DNA of 64,000 nucleotides from Porodaedalea pini (GCA_002794775.1 NBAY01000003.1:496001-560000), one strand, 5' to 3'. Shown: positions 45,275-60,676, counted from the first letter of the stretch. Numbers and translations: made by a program. Notes: a model not told the origin generated them from the letters alone.

Positions 45275-46368
45275 GCTGCGTCGAGAGTTTTCGCGGAGCT
45301 TACGCTTCCATTTTTATTGACCGCCTCGATCTTTTCCAACCTCCATGTCTTTTCTTCCGAGTCCCCACCTCGCTTTTCCCTTCCCTCTCTGTCTTTGTCT
45401 CTACCCCTCTTCATGCCACTTCCCTCCTTTCCCCCTGTCCCTCTCTCGCCCCTCCTTCTCTCCAATTTCGATGTCGGGCTGACTTCGCGCTCCCGGCTGT
45501 GCGATATATCGACGCGTCGAGCAGGGCGGTTCAATCTCTACGTTCTTTTACACCCTTTTATATCTTATTGTCTTCTATCTTGTATATTCCCTCTTCCTCC
45601 TTATCCCCCTTTGTTCTTCACTACTCATCTCAACTGTATTTTTTTTTCTCGTTGTTTCTCTTCCCTCTTACATTTCTTCACATCTACATTCCTCATTTGC
45701 CACATTTCGTTTGCGCGATCCTTGGATGCTCTCACCACACTGCACACCACGCACACACGAGCTCGTACCCTCCTGAATATTTTTTTTTGGATAAGTTTAA
45801 ATGTGGATGTTCGGATATACGTTCTCGCTTACTTACTCCCTCTAATGACTTTTGCTCCATTCCTCATTTCCCGTTTCCCCGATTCTCTGTATCTTTCTTT
45901 CTTTCTATCGTTTTTTCGTTTCTTTTCTTTCCGCTTTTCATATGCATCTGGATCCCTGCGCGCCGCGCACACGAGCACAAACAAAATGGATACCGCGACA
46001 GATTATACATATACCCATGGCGTGGATTTGGATTGTGGATTTGAATGGACTTCTTGGACTACTTAGTACTTGGACTGCGCGTAGCTTTTACTTAGTATCT
46101 AGCGCCTAGCACCACACGACGCACCTCTTGCGGGTTGTACTGTATTTTTTTTTCGTCTCCCTTACTTTCGTGTTCTTTTCGATTTTCGCCTTTCTTCATC
46201 TCCCCCCCCTCCCGCTGTCTCGTTCTCGATTTCCGTCTTAGCATTTCACCTACTCGCCCCCCACTGGTGAAAATCTGGTCCGTGGAAATAAAATAGTCAA
46301 ATGCATTGATGGAGGTTATCAAATAAGGAGTTGATTTGAGGTATGTGATACAAAGAAACTTCGGGTGA
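45275..46368. repeat. long pyrimidine-rich convergent intergenic region
   Basis: Nearly 1.1 kb between the stops of the LIM gene and PRE2, the longest gene-free stretch in the window. The plus strand from about 45310 to 45930 and again from 46140 to 46250 is dominated by C and T, with T9 at about 45640 and T8-T9 near 45780 and 46145. Open frames of 181 and 249 codons exist here but encode only Phe/Leu/Ser/Pro-rich sequence, as expected from the base bias. Probably long 3' UTRs. Confidence 0.6.
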
Positions 46369-47630
46369 TCAGGGTACAGCAACAGTCGCCGGGCTCGTTC
46401 GCACGTCGTAGCCGTAACCTCCGCCCGTCGAGCCTGGAACATCACCCGGACCGTCGTAGTGCATCTTCGTGACGTCGTAGTTTCCTATACGCAAGTGCAC
46501 CAGTCCGATTTATTTAGAATCCCTCCAACAAAGATTCAAGGTAAACGAAGATAAACGAACCGATGAACTTCCAGCCGTCTTCCTTGACGTGATACAGGTT
46601 GATCGTGTTGCCGGAGTACGCGTCGCGGTGGCCCGCGGCGTAGATGCTCCTGCGGCCGAGCTCCTGCGCCTCCTCGTCGGTGAGGTCCCAGTGGTAGCCC
46701 TGGTCGAGCACACCGTACGCGAACGTCGAGCCCGAACCGACGGAGAAGATGTCACCCTTCAGGCGCGTGCCGTCTGAGTCGACGTAGAACACCGCTGGGC
46801 CCGTCTTGTCCCACCCGCAGATCATCGTGCCCTGTACGAAAAAAAGGGCCGTGGTAGTCGTCAATTTAATGAGAAAGATGGGAGAGGCGAGGGCAGAGGA
46901 AAAAGGGGAAGACGCACCATGCTGAGGCCCATGCCCTTGTAGGAGTAGACGAGGTTGCTGAGGTACTTGCTTGCGGCGGCGACGGATATCCGCTCGCGGT
47001 TGCGGAGTTCGTGCAGTCTGCATTGCATACCGAGGTATGTTTCCCAGTACTGGCAATCGGCTGAAATACCACAGAGGGAGAAGTTAGCACATCACGATGA
47101 CGACAACGCAGCATATAACAACAAGCATACCTGCACCACCAGCCATAGTCCCTAGCAGGAACTTGTTGATCTCAATGACCTTCTTCACCGTTCCCGAGGC
47201 TAGACAAGTAAATAAAAACGAGCATCGCTGGAAATACATGAGGTTGACACACCAATGTAGGATCCCGCCGTGGCGCGCGAGTCGACCGCGACGATGACAC
47301 CGCCCTGAAAGCGAAACGCGAGGGTCGTCGTACCGTGCTGGATCTTAATACGACACGAAGGGTCGGCATGGTCGTCTGTGTGTAAGCGCAAAAACGCTGT
47401 GGGCTATAGCTTCTGTTTAGTTATCGATTATTGCATTGAATCGATGTTAAAAGACGTACATCCGGAACGGAGGGGAGGTTAAACATCGGGACGCCCTTGC
47501 TCAAGTTGCCAAAGCCCGCGCTGGAACCCCACATAGCGCCACCGAAGCCCTCCTCTTCGAGCTCTTCACGGGCCTTGCGCAGCTCCTCGTCGTAGCTCGT
47601 ACTCGAGAACCTGCTCACAAATGTGTTCAT
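46369..47630 (-). CDS. PRE2: 20S proteasome subunit beta5 (Pre2)
   Basis: Beta5 carries the chymotrypsin-like activity of the 20S proteasome. The start [20 protein letters not shown] at 47630 opens a propeptide of about 80 residues. It includes [18 protein letters not shown], as in yeast Pre2, and is cut at HG|TTTLAF to free the catalytic Thr (about 47345). Then follow [37 protein letters not shown] (with the S1-pocket region), [39 protein letters not shown] and [20 protein letters not shown]. The end is [12 protein letters not shown]. At least four introns. All active-site features are intact. It diverges from HDA1. Confidence 0.95.
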
Positions 47631-47973
47631 CGTTGTTACAGGAGAGGAATATGCAGCTGAGCTCGTCGTACGCGGTGACGCGGCTTGATATTCGAGAACG
47701 CGACGCGCGTTTAACCATCTGCGTATATAAGCATATATCATGTGATCTTCTATTTATAGTTATATACCCTTTCTTCCTTACCGTCATCGTCAAGTTGGCT
47801 TCTTTGGATCCTTGGGCTGAACCTGCTTTCTTTCCTTACTCTTCACTACGTACTCATAATCCTTCTTTTACTCGATTAACGGCTGACCCTCGGTCTCTGG
47901 ACTATAGAGGACTTGGAACACTGCATATTGAACTTTGATCTTTGTGGTCCGATTTAAGTGAATATCTCTTCAC
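47631..47973. promoter_or_regulatory. divergent promoter of PRE2 and HDA1
   Basis: About 343 bases between two diverging start codons. I looked for the yeast proteasome control element GGTGGCAAA and do not see it. No clear TATA box. Confidence 0.4.
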
Positions 47974-50900
47974 ATGTCCTTCTTCAGTGCGGTAGCCAGC
48001 GGGGTCAGCGGCCTTATAGGGGTCGGATCACAATCCACAGCTCCCCCCGCAGCCTCGGAGACGCATACTGCGACGATTGAGGAGGTAGTGACTCAGACTG
48101 AAAGTGTGACTATTGAAGAAGCCACGCTGGAATCAGAAGCTATGGATGTGGACGGAGCAATAAATAGCGTAGAGCCTACTACTGTCACGGAGGAAGCCCC
48201 GCAACCTGCTTCTGGACCTTCTACCATGAGCGCTACTGCAAAGCCAGAAATGCCTGCAGTCGCCAGCTCGGGTCGAGCGAGCTCTGTTCCCTTGGGACGA
48301 GAAGTTGCACGCATGCCGCGTTTCGGTTATGTCTATGACGTTCGCATGATGAACCACTCGCCTGTGACTTCTAGCAACAACGGCAATCACCCAGAGCAGC
48401 CTGCTCGCATCTCCGGCATTTACCAGAGGCTTCGCGACGCAGGTTGTCTAGGGCGTATGAAGCTGATTCCGATCCGTACGGTCCGCAAAACAGAAGTTCT
48501 ACTTGTCCACAGCGAAGACCACTGGGAGAAAGTCCAGATGATAGCTCGTGATTACATCTCCATTCATTGTTTTATGTAATATTTACTAACTGCGTTTCGA
48601 ATCCGTGGTACTTTGCAGACATGGATTCGGATCAGATCGTTATGTCAGAGAGCTATTATGAGTATCTCTCGCTCTACGTCAATCCGAAGACAACTTTGGC
48701 CGCTCAGCTTAGCTGTGGTGGTGTGATTGAAGCTGCGCTTGCCGTTGCGCGAGGCGAGCTCGAGAAAACGTTCGCAATCGTACGCCCTCCAGGACATCAT
48801 GCAGAGCCAGAAGAACACATGGGTTTCTGTTTCTTTAATAACGTCGCTGTAGCTACACGAGTTGTACAACAGCTTACACCCGTGAAGCGGGTCATGATCC
48901 TTGATTGGTGAGTCTATCAAAATTTGGCTTTGTTTTGCAGACTCTTTAACTGTCCTTCCGTTAACTTTAAGGGATGTGCATCATGGTCAGGATTCCGTCT
49001 TTACTCTGCATTCAACTATCGTGGCTGATCTATGAAATGTCTTGACTCTTATCCATTTTTATTAAGGGAATGGGACTCAGCGTGCCTTCAATGACGACCC
49101 TAGTGTGCTATACATCTCAATACATCGATATGACGGAGGTGATTTCTACCCGTGTGGACCTTTTGGTGGAATGGATTCTTGTGGAGAGGGTGTGGGAGAG
49201 GGAACGTAAGCATGGCCCGTGCTCATAACCTGCTACGAAGGCCTCATAACTCTTTTATTATTACAAAAAACGCAGTTCTGTTAACATTCCCTGGCCAGAA
49301 AAGGGGATGGGTGACGCAGAATATCTTCATGCGTTCATGAAGATCGTCATGCCTATAGCTATGGAATTTGCGCCTGAGCTTGTCGTTAGTTAGTAACTCA
49401 AGAGTTTCTTAGTCGATGCCCCTGCTGACTGATTCCTTACTTTCTCATCGCAGTTTCAGCAGGTTTTGACGCAGCTGAAGGAGATGAGCTTGGAGAATGC
49501 CACGTATCTCCCGCAGGCTATGCTCACATGACGCACATGTTGGCGACACTTGCTGGCGGAAAGCTCGTTGTTGCTCTTGAGGTGCGTCCGCTTTTGTTCT
49601 GCTCTCTGCGTAGCAATGGCCACTTGGAAAATCAGTTTTATCTCGGTCATAAACTCATCTAATTTCTCTATATATTACATGGTCCTGGAACTTGCAAATA
49701 TTATGACAGGGCGGATATAATGTCGAGTCCATCTCGAACTCCGCACTTGCCGTGACACGGGTTCTTCTGGGTGATGCTCCACCCGAGATGAAACCGCTTG
49801 TCGCGAATGAAGTGGGCTCCGAAACCGTCTGGCTTGTAGCTAAACAGCAGAGCACTTACTGGAAGAATCTTGACGTAACCTCATGCGAGCCTCGTGAAGG
49901 TACTTGTGCTTCGCTTTTATTCACAGTTAATAGGTATGATCGATTGACAAGCCCTTTCATCTCTTTTGTTCAGAATTTCCGGAGCAAACGCTCTCGATAC
50001 CTGGTATGTATGCGTTGCTTGTGGTTTCATTGAAATTGTCTGCGCAGTCTTCACTACGAAAGTAGAAAGGTTTTCTTCCTCTATTTTCACTCAATTTATT
50101 TCAGTCTTCCTCCAAACCCCTTTCAATGTCTAATGCCTAACATTTTGCCGTCTACAACCGAGCAAATTCCTGATTCAATTGCATTGCAGAACTACTTAAA
50201 CTTCATCGCCAAGAACACCTCTACCGAGAATATCGCATGGTGCAGGTGCCGCTTCTCGACTCAGAAGTAGAAGAGCGTTTCCAAGCACAAGCCATTTGCT
50301 CGTAAGCCACGTCTGGTTCTTCAATTAATGCTATCTCAGCTAATCTTTGACAGCCGAGACGTGATGGGCAAAGATACCCTGGTTTTTCTTGTACATCAAT
50401 TGTACGTTAGCTATCTTTCACTGGAACTAGTTCCGATGTCAATGAGCCTGTAGTGGAAACCTCCGAGTCGAGCTCGCTGGTGCCTTGACATGCGACGTAC
50501 AGCTCGAATACTCTTACCTCGTGCGTATTTAGGGAAGTATTGCACCTGCTGCCTGACACTGAGGCAGTTTCATTCTTTCGCTCGCTCTAGCTGGACGTTA
50601 CCAAGAACCTCGTTGATTGGGTTGTCAAGAAGGGATACGCATATGTAGAGGTGAACACATACCCGAGACCCGCACAGCCCAACCACGTCAGTTCAGACCT
50701 TCCGTGTTCTCATCGAGATGCCTTAACGTCCCCTGTCCCATGTAGAAGCGCAGCTGGTCGGAGCTCACTCGAGAAGTTGTCACCTACTTGTGGGATAACT
50801 ACATTTTGTATGTGTCTCGTAATTACTATATTTCGTGCTGCTGAGGCTTCATCCCTGTCGTGATAGACTCTCCGAGGCACGGGAGATCGTCTTGATAGGA

Positions 50901-51425
50901 CACGGGCCCGGATGCTCGGCCGTGATGGATCTTTTGGCTGCGCGAGGTATGCAATCCGTCTCCTCACGGTCTTTCTTCATATTCGCCGTTCATTAATTGC
51001 CAACAATTACTTGTATGTGTCTCAGCGAGGAGCGTGATGAGGAGAGTCAAGGCAGTTGTGCTGGTCGTTGGACGCGAGGACATACCCGAAATCCCGAGGA
51101 ACGAAGACGACCTCAAGCTATGGTACATAAAGGTAAGCACAGTCCAGCTGTACAGGGACTCGAACAGGCGGCCAACACCAGCAAAATGATTCATCACGCA
51201 GCACTCATTCGTTGCCGCTCCCGAGAACCATGTATTCGCTGTCGAAGGCAGGGTACGCAAGAAACACGGGAAAGTGACATACTACGGTGAGCAAGAGCAT
51301 GCTCGGATGCTCTGATTAAGCACTTAATGTTCATCTTGCTTCTTGAAGATGAGAAGAAATCTGTCAAGCTCCTGTCCCGTGCCCTGCCGGATATTGAGGA
51401 GTTCATTGAAGCCAAGCTATCATGA
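47974..51425 (+). CDS. HDA1: class II histone deacetylase Hda1 with Arb2-like C-terminus
   Basis: Hda1 removes acetyl groups from H3/H2B tails to repress transcription. The start [16 protein letters not shown] at 47974 opens an acidic, disordered N-terminus. The deacetylase domain starts at [13 protein letters not shown] (about 48320). It contains [20 protein letters not shown] (catalytic His pair, about 48785-48840), [14 protein letters not shown] (metal-binding, across two introns near 48905-49090), [52 protein letters not shown] and [15 protein letters not shown]. An Arb2-type C-terminal domain follows ([20 protein letters not shown] near 50370-50490; [17 protein letters not shown] near 50890), ending EFIEAKLS. 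This domain order is that of fungal Hda1/Clr3. About 15 introns. Confidence 0.93.
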
Positions 51426-52091
51426 GAATTGGACAACGAATATGCCTACATCTTGCAGGCAAACGCACGCGTCCTGACCGTTGCGATTTCTCTCAATCTC
51501 TTCACACTACTTTGTTTTTATCATACAGTCGTTGTCGAATTGCTCTCAAACATAGATCCTTTTCGCACATGCCCAGAAATTATAAGGTAATCCAAGAGCC
51601 ATATCATTGCGATGTTTTATACAACAACATACTACACGAGAGACTACAAGAAGGAACAAAATGAAACAGAAATCAAATAAAGGATTGACATGATGCGGAT
51701 ATCCAGTAGCCAGGTATAAAGGTCCAAAATGATTGTGAGTAAATAAAAAACGATGCAAAAGACGAGGGGATAAAATTGCAACAAGATACAGGCGCATGAG
51801 TGATGAAGCTCGAAACCGAGGCTCTCCCATTCTGACCGAAACCCAGATCACTGACTAGTATGAAAAACAAGTAAGTGGTATGGGGTGTTATAGCTCCCGT
51901 CATTCGTACGACTCGAGAAGTCGGCACTTCAATACTTTCAGAGCTAGTACTGCCTGCTTTCCAATGGACGCGAGGCTCGCTAGTCGAAGGAAAATTGAGT
52001 AGTGTACTATGTAATGCGCGTCTGTTCCAAGGACTAAGGAGGGTTCGCAGCAGAAGCGAATAAGGTAGAGCGAAGATGTACAAGTGTGGGT
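51426..52091. other. convergent intergenic region, HDA1 and the EST1/SMG6-like gene
   Basis: About 666 AT-rich bases between converging stops, probably 3' UTRs. Short open frames on both strands have no recognisable content. Confidence 0.4.
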
Positions 52092-55000
52092 TTATGAGGC
52101 CGCTTTTAGGATCTCTGCCATGTCGCGTTCGTCGGCTGCATCAAGTTGTCTGGCACGCGCTTTCAAACGCACTAGAAAGTGAAAGAAGCTAAGCACATAC
52201 TCGCAATATGAATACATCATAAACGCGACTCACAATTGCGATCAAAGCTGATGAGAACGACTTTAGCAGCACCAGACGTATCACGACTCGCAGAGTTCAA
52301 AATGGCGGAACGATCGACCCAGTGGTCGTCTTGCCAAACGGCCGCACGAAGGATCAAGTCATCCATGCTTCGCTCCCATGACTCCGAGGCAAACTCGATC
52401 TGCTCACTGCGGACGTTCAAGTTCTGAAGGTAGTTGCCCTTCGACGTCTGAACCTTCAACGATAGTGCGTGTGTGCGGATGTGCGATGAGATGTACGAGA
52501 TTGCAGCGGTTGCAGCCTCGCCAAGAGGCGATGCATTCATCGCGATGCCATCTAGTTCCGTGATGACCGCAAGAGGAACGAGGATGGTCCATTGCATGGA
52601 CTCAACGAGAGTGGAGAACATTGATAAGGAGGAAAGAAGAATATTGGTGTCGATAACGAGCACGGTGTACCCAGGCACAACACACAGCGAACGTCGCTGA
52701 GCACCTCGGATAGGTCGAGAACGTGGAGGACGGGAGTGCGCCCTTTTCGGAACCTCCGTTGTTGTCCGAAGCATTCGAAGAAGCTCGCGACGCCTCGCCT
52801 ATTAATAATGAAAATTAGTTGGTTGACGACGGTGATCGGAATATCATAACTGACCTTAAGAACCTTGACTTCCTCGCTTTCCTCCCCATCACTTGAGCTC
52901 CCACTCTCATCGTCGGAAAGCTCGTCGGCGAAGGACCCATTCTCGCCGTCGATATCCATCTCGTCATCCGCCCACGGCCGCCTACTCCGCCTCCGTTCCT
53001 CCTCCTCACGCTCAAGCCTCTCTTCCTCTTTCCACCTCTTCACTTTCTCCTCCAGGATACCAGAGACAGTAAAAGTACGCGACCCCACCTCCCAGCGGAA
53101 CCCTGGAACAATCTTCGCAAAGATACCCGCAGCGCGAGCAATCCTGACCCATCGCCCGCTCGTCTCACCCGCATCCACGCGCCTGTCCGCCTCATCCTCA
53201 TTCTCAATGATGCCATCCGTGATACCGTCTTTGTCCTCACATGCATCAAGGACCTCGATCTCCACGTGGCGTTCTTCGCCGCCCTTCCAGAACCCACGTT
53301 CAAAGACACGGCGGCCACCCCACTCCATTCCACGCAGACACCAATCTTCTGGGAGCGGAGTGCACCCGCTTGTTAACCGGACGCCGCTTTCAACCTGAGC
53401 AAGACCGCCGCGGGGTATCGTGCCGAAGAATGCAGCAAGTTCTTCCCAAGGAATAGCGCGTTCGAGTGCTCGCTGGACAGCCGCATGCTTCATGACTGTC
53501 GCGAGGAACGTGAGAATGATTGTGTTATACGGGTTCAAAGAAGGCCGAGAGAAGGGTGTCGCGGTGCGCGTTGGGTTACGGAGAGTGAAGGCGAACATCT
53601 CAAAAGTGAGCTGCAGTGCGTACTTGAAGGCCAACGGAAGATCGTTCTGATCCGATGAGACGGCCTGCGCGTTGGCGAGCATCGGAGACACGTTCAGAAC
53701 GCCGTTGCCCTTCATGTTGATATCCTCATCGCGCATCACAGGAGAAGCACCACCATATTCTGCGTCGTCGACTTCCATTTCATCCACCTTCTTAGCGAGC
53801 ATGTTGACCTTCGCGCTTGCAGCGGCAGCTTGTGCGGCCGAAGACGCTTCCTTGCCAACGGTGGTCCCGCTCCCGATGCCTCCAGTGCTCCGGAGCACAC
53901 CCGTGGGCTTCCCGTACTCAAGTAAGGCCGAGACGTTGACAACGGCCATCATGATCCAGTCGCGCTCCTCTGCACCTTCCAACTGGAGGCGCTCCATGAA
54001 GCGCGCGAGCGTCGGTGGGAAGTCATCGAGCTGCACGTTGGTGAAGAGCATGCCGTGCAGAAGTACGAAAAGGTCTTCCACACTGGAGTCCGGCATTGAC
54101 CGCCGGGCCTGCGCAGACACTGACCAGATCTGTAAGACAGACTCTCGGGAGGTCGAAAACGGATGAAGAGTAGTCATGCTAGTGAGCATACAGTCAATAA
54201 AGATTCGTTCACTATTAGAGTGGTAACACACACCTCTTGCAGAAATGGTACACGGCCCTCAGTTCCTCCGTCTCGACGTCCCGACTCAGAAGGCCGAGAT
54301 GATGGTGTAGCTTGCCCGTGCCAGGCATATCTGCGAGGCCCGCAGCATACCAATCACGTGCAATACATCTCCAGCGCTCCTTCTCCGGCTCGAGTTCGAG
54401 CGCCCGCGCCGCAGCAACGCCCACGCTCGGGCTTGGTGAATCATCAATACGCGCTATCGACTCATCTGGCTGCGTCTGCGCAGCTAATGCCTGCTGATTC
54501 ACCGGCACGAACTCGCCTGAGTTGGTGAGCGCAGTAGAGGGTGCCGTCATCGCAGCAATGGCCATGCGGTAGCGCGCAAGATCACCTAGCGCTTCGAGCC
54601 AGCCGGACTTGAAACTCTCAAGCGTTTGCTCCTCCAAGAGCATGGAGTAGTACGTGTAGGCGAAGATGATAAAATCCTGTAGATGTTCAAGAGCGATGGC
54701 AGAGTGGAAGGAGGCACGACGGAGGGTTTCGAGTGGTTTGTTGAATGCATGAGTCCATAAACGAATTATTATATTATATTTTGTTGGGATATTTCTGAGC
54801 GAAGCCGGAACCTGAGGACCCAGAGTGAGTTGTAGGAGGTTGTGCATAGATTCAGCGAGTCTATAAAGAAATGGTATGAATGGTTAGAACTATTATCAAT
54901 AAAAAGGTGAGAATATATGCTACGCACTGCTTGTGGTCCGCCACGAACTTGCGCCATTTATCCTTCTCGACTTCCTCAGGCTCTGCCATGGCCTCATTCG

Positions 55001-55870
55001 GGCGCTTAAGTGTTACACGACTCTCGTCCGCAGCTTCCTTCCCATCTTCTCTGAGTAAACGTGATTCTAAATTTGAGATTCCCCTGTACAGCTTCTTGAG
55101 CTGCTGCGCAAAGGCGCTCGAGCTCGCATGTTCCCGGGGCTGCTCATCAAATAGGGCAGAAGATGCCGATGACCCATCGGTAGTAGAGTTGAGAGTGAAG
55201 TTGGAAGAAGTGATGGAGTGTGCGTAGGAAGACGTCGAGGAAGCAGAGACGTATTCCCCAGAGGACTTGGGTGTGGGAGTCGGCCTATTTCCGCTGGCAG
55301 GAGTGGCCCTGAGCACATGGAACCGGACGGGGTCATCCTTACGATAATCAAACAGACGGCCGTGGTGGGCACCTCTTTCTGGAGATGCCAGCGAGTTCCT
55401 GGGAGCATAAGAGCTACTGCCTGTATCCGATATAACCTCCGGCTCGGCGGTTCGACGCATAGGGACTGGGTCAGAGTCAGGATTGAAGAGCTTGGCTTGC
55501 GCCCTCGAAGAGTGATGTGCTCTCGGCGAAGCTGCGGCTTGCCTTCTTCGGCGTTGAAATTCGTCTGAGGTGTCCTGCAGGTCCGAGCGCGAAACTACTA
55601 CCTGAGGTGCGGGTGGTTGAGGTCTCCGGGCTGGGGATGTAGGCAGCGTTGGAGATGCTGGACGGGCTACTGGGCGCTCTGATTTATCTTTCGGACGGCT
55701 TTCTCTACACAGGAAGCAAGGTTAGAACCATTTATTGAGTAACAAGAAACGGGCAGGACGCACGCCGCCTTGCTTCGCCGAATAGCAATGAGCCTGTCGA
55801 AGAGGTCTGCCTGCGCGGGCTCGCGCTCCTTTCCCTTGCGAGATTTTGTAGGCTGAAGACTGTCTGTCAT
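52092..55870 (-). CDS. EST1/SMG6-like protein with C-terminal PIN nuclease domain
   Basis: SMG6/EST1A-type proteins bind telomerase or the NMD factor Upf1 through a 14-3-3-like TPR domain and cut mRNA with a PIN domain. The start MTDSLQPTKSRKGKEREP at 55870 opens a disordered region. The EST1 region has FVADHKQ, AFNKPLETLRRASFHSAIAL, FIIFAYTYYSMLLEEQTLE and RDWYAAGLADMPGTGKLHHH with LGLLSRDVETEELRAVYHF (about 54220-54900). The DNA/RNA-binding domain continues with SSVEDLFVLLHGMLFTNVQL (about 54030-54120), and an acidic stretch lies near 52900. The PIN domain has YTVLVIDTNILLSSLSMF, VPLAVITELDGIA, MDDLILRA and VVLISFDRN followed by LRLKARARQL (52100-52690). The acidic residues of a working PIN site appear present. 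It ends AEILKAAS. Confidence 0.86.
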
Positions 55871-56390
55871 CGTGTAAGTCAACTGCGAGCGCAGCCAGCG
55901 GAGGATGGCAAAGGGATGAGGAAGAGAGAGGAAGTCGAGAGTAGCTGCGGTCGGCCCTCTATGCAAGCAGTGCGCTGCTGCGGAGAGAAGCAGGTCGCGC
56001 CGGATCGGCCGTTGCCGACATATTAGTCATTTCCCTGCCGATTCACCTTAAGCAAACCAGAAGCAAATCTGAAAGGAATAAAAATCCAATAGAATATTAA
56101 TGGGAGCTTACAGCTATATGTCTGGGCTCTTTTCTAGTCTTTTCCCTCTTTTGTTTTCCTGCACACTTTCGTATATTTTATTAAACAAAACCCAATGCCA
56201 AGAGTACTAGTTACACCCATTTAGAAAAAAGATCGGCTTGCCGTATTCGTACACTCGTTCACAGCCCCTAGACGTCTCCGAGATCACCTTTTCACGAACA
56301 TGTGTCCTTTCCTTGAGACCGCCATCCGCCGCCTTGTATGCAACCGTAGGCATACGTATAATTATGCATGTCTGTGCAACCTACGCCTGC
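55871..56390. other. intergenic region between ATO-like stop and EST1/SMG6-like start
   Basis: About 520 bases between two minus-strand genes. It should hold the EST1/SMG6-like promoter and the transporter 3' UTR. No gene is seen. Confidence 0.4.
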
Positions 56391-57674
56391 GCTTCACCAT
56401 TCTCGGTAGCCTTGCGACGGCCCAGACCAGACAGGTCGAATAGCGGGATGCGGAACGGCATTCCCACCGCCGCGCACAACAGGGAAATATCGATATAGAG
56501 CCCGCTCTGCGCAGCGTTCGAGTCAGCTCTTTACGATGGCATACGCGTCGTGTGGCTCACCAGTGCAGTTATGAAAGCGAAGGCCCCACCAGTCTTGAAC
56601 AGTCGCGCAGCGAGGGAGAGGCGACCCTGGCCTGTGTGGACTGCATTGCGTAGCATCGCCTTTTCAGCGTCTAGTCAATCGCCAAAAATAGACTCCACTC
56701 ACAGTACCCCGCAGCGATGCACTCAAAGGCAAACACGAGAGCTACCAAGTGCGCAGTTAGCAGCAGAATACAGACGCATATAGGGTGCTTCCTGATATTA
56801 TTCTTTTGAACTTACAGAGGAATAAAATTGCAAACGGGACGTTGCTGAAGACAGATAAAATCAAAATCAGCTTCGAAATCCGCACACTTCGAAAACCATA
56901 AACTACATACGTTCGCAGCGAGGCAATGAAGTATATCACACACATAATGCCCCACACGAGGAAATACATGCCCAGACCAGCATTGTACTGAGGAGTCGCC
57001 GCACCTGCCGCAGCCGCCGTTATGCCGTTCGACGCGTCTCCCGCGGGTGCAAAGCTCGCAGCAAGCGCAAAAGTCGGCTGTATAGCCACACCATATGAAA
57101 TCCAGAAGCCACCTTGATAGAAGACGTTCAAGCTCAGCATTGCATTGCATCATGAATTGGTCGTCCGAAGAGGAACCCACCAAATGTCCCGAAGACGACC
57201 GAGGGGAAGGTGTTCCCAATAATCCATTCCATGATACAGGCAAGGTAAAGTCCTATCCCCGCGCATGCGTAGAATGCCTAAATATGGAAACTCATTACAA
57301 TTAGGTTATCTGGCGGTTGTGGGTCCAATACATACGCCTAACATTGCTACGGTGGAGGCGGCAGTTGCTCCCTGAAAGTTCATCAGGTCCATTGACAGAG
57401 GCATATGGGCGAGCAAGAACGCGGAGATGCCCCTTGAACGTCAAGAAAAACTTGTAAGTCGACACTTGTTTATCCTGGATAAACTTTGAAATGCTTACAG
57501 GGGCGTCGGGTTCCCGACCTTGCCGACGAGTGCATTCCTGGCACCTGCGCTACTGCGTGGCTGGAGGTACAGGCTCTCGAACTGCTCGGCCGTGAGCGTT
57601 ACCGTCGTCAGCTGCTTCGGCGCCTGAGGGCCGTGCGAGATGTGCTCAATGTGATTTGTGTGCTTCTCGTCCAT
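56391..57674 (-). CDS. acetate transporter of the GPR1/FUN34/YaaH (ATO) family
   Basis: ATO-family proteins are six-span plasma-membrane transporters for acetate or ammonium. The start MDEKHTNHIEHISHG at 57674 opens a cytosolic tail. The family signature is at the first span: ALVGKVGNPTP with GISAFLLAHMPLSMDLMNFQ (about 57380-57510). Later spans are AMLGAFYACAGIGLYLACIM, EWIIGNTFPSVVFGTFGGFW (about 57110-57230), YFLVWGIMCVIYFIASLRTY, ISKLILILSVFSNVPFAILF and LVALVFAFECIAAGY. Then come AEKAMLRNAVHTGQGRLSL and GLYIDISLLCAAVGMPFRIP, ending ATENGEAQA. At least seven introns. GC-rich boxes upstream match the Mig1/CreA consensus (see findings), as expected for a glucose-repressed transporter, but this is inference. 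Confidence 0.88.
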
Positions 57675-58366
57675 TATTTCGTCTTTCGTGCGTCGGCGTT
57701 CTTCCTTTCAGTGCAATCGAATAAAATCCGAGGTGCGGGCTGCCTTCGGAGGGCTTGGACGCGGAATAAACTGCGGGGAACGGGGGAGGAGGGAGCGTCT
57801 TGCGTCAAACGCCGCGGGGGAGCAGCTGTGGGGGAGCTGCGCCCTTCCGAGGCACTCCGCTTTAAGCCTCGCAGCATCTGAGACAGACTGTTCTCTTCTG
57901 TTCATTCTTGTGTGTTTGTGTGCGAACTTACGCAAGGCGGTCTTTCAAACTCGACCGCTCATCCGTCGCCCCTTACCCCATCTTCATTAGTTCAACCGCT
58001 CTTGGGCGCAGGACCCCACGGGGCTCCGCGATACAGTTCAGCCCTACCACGCTCGGGATCGGAAACCAATGGGTCGACTCGCTGGAGCTGGGTTTGAGGC
58101 CATAGAGGGCACCGGAAGTCGCACTGCGTGCTCAGAATAGCATCGATGCCGGGGGAAGGTAGCCAACTGAATACGATTGCATCTACACTGGCGCTCATGT
58201 GAGCCGCGAATGCGTAGCCAAGATTAGGTCTTGTGAGTATTGCAGCCTAGAAACTGAATACAATCGTAGATACTCGCTGTATCACGGGGAATGATGCGGA
58301 GGGGATCGGAATGTAGATTAATTGATTTGAGCTAACATACGTGGGGTACGACATCTATATAATTAT
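57675..58366. promoter_or_regulatory. upstream region of the ATO-like transporter
   Basis: About 690 bases between LETM1's stop and the transporter's start, both on the minus strand. G-rich boxes at 57773-57778, 57814-57819 and 57828-57833, and one on the other strand at 58014-58019, fit the Mig1/CreA consensus SYGGRG. Open frames here have no recognisable domain. Confidence 0.4.

Positions 58367-60676
<2,310 letters not shown>

Noticed and set aside
45317..46109. Open frames of 249 and 181 codons resembling membrane proteins.
   Set aside because: They lie in a C/T-rich stretch whose composition alone yields Phe/Leu/Ser/Pro-rich translations. There is no domain and no coding-like third-position pattern.
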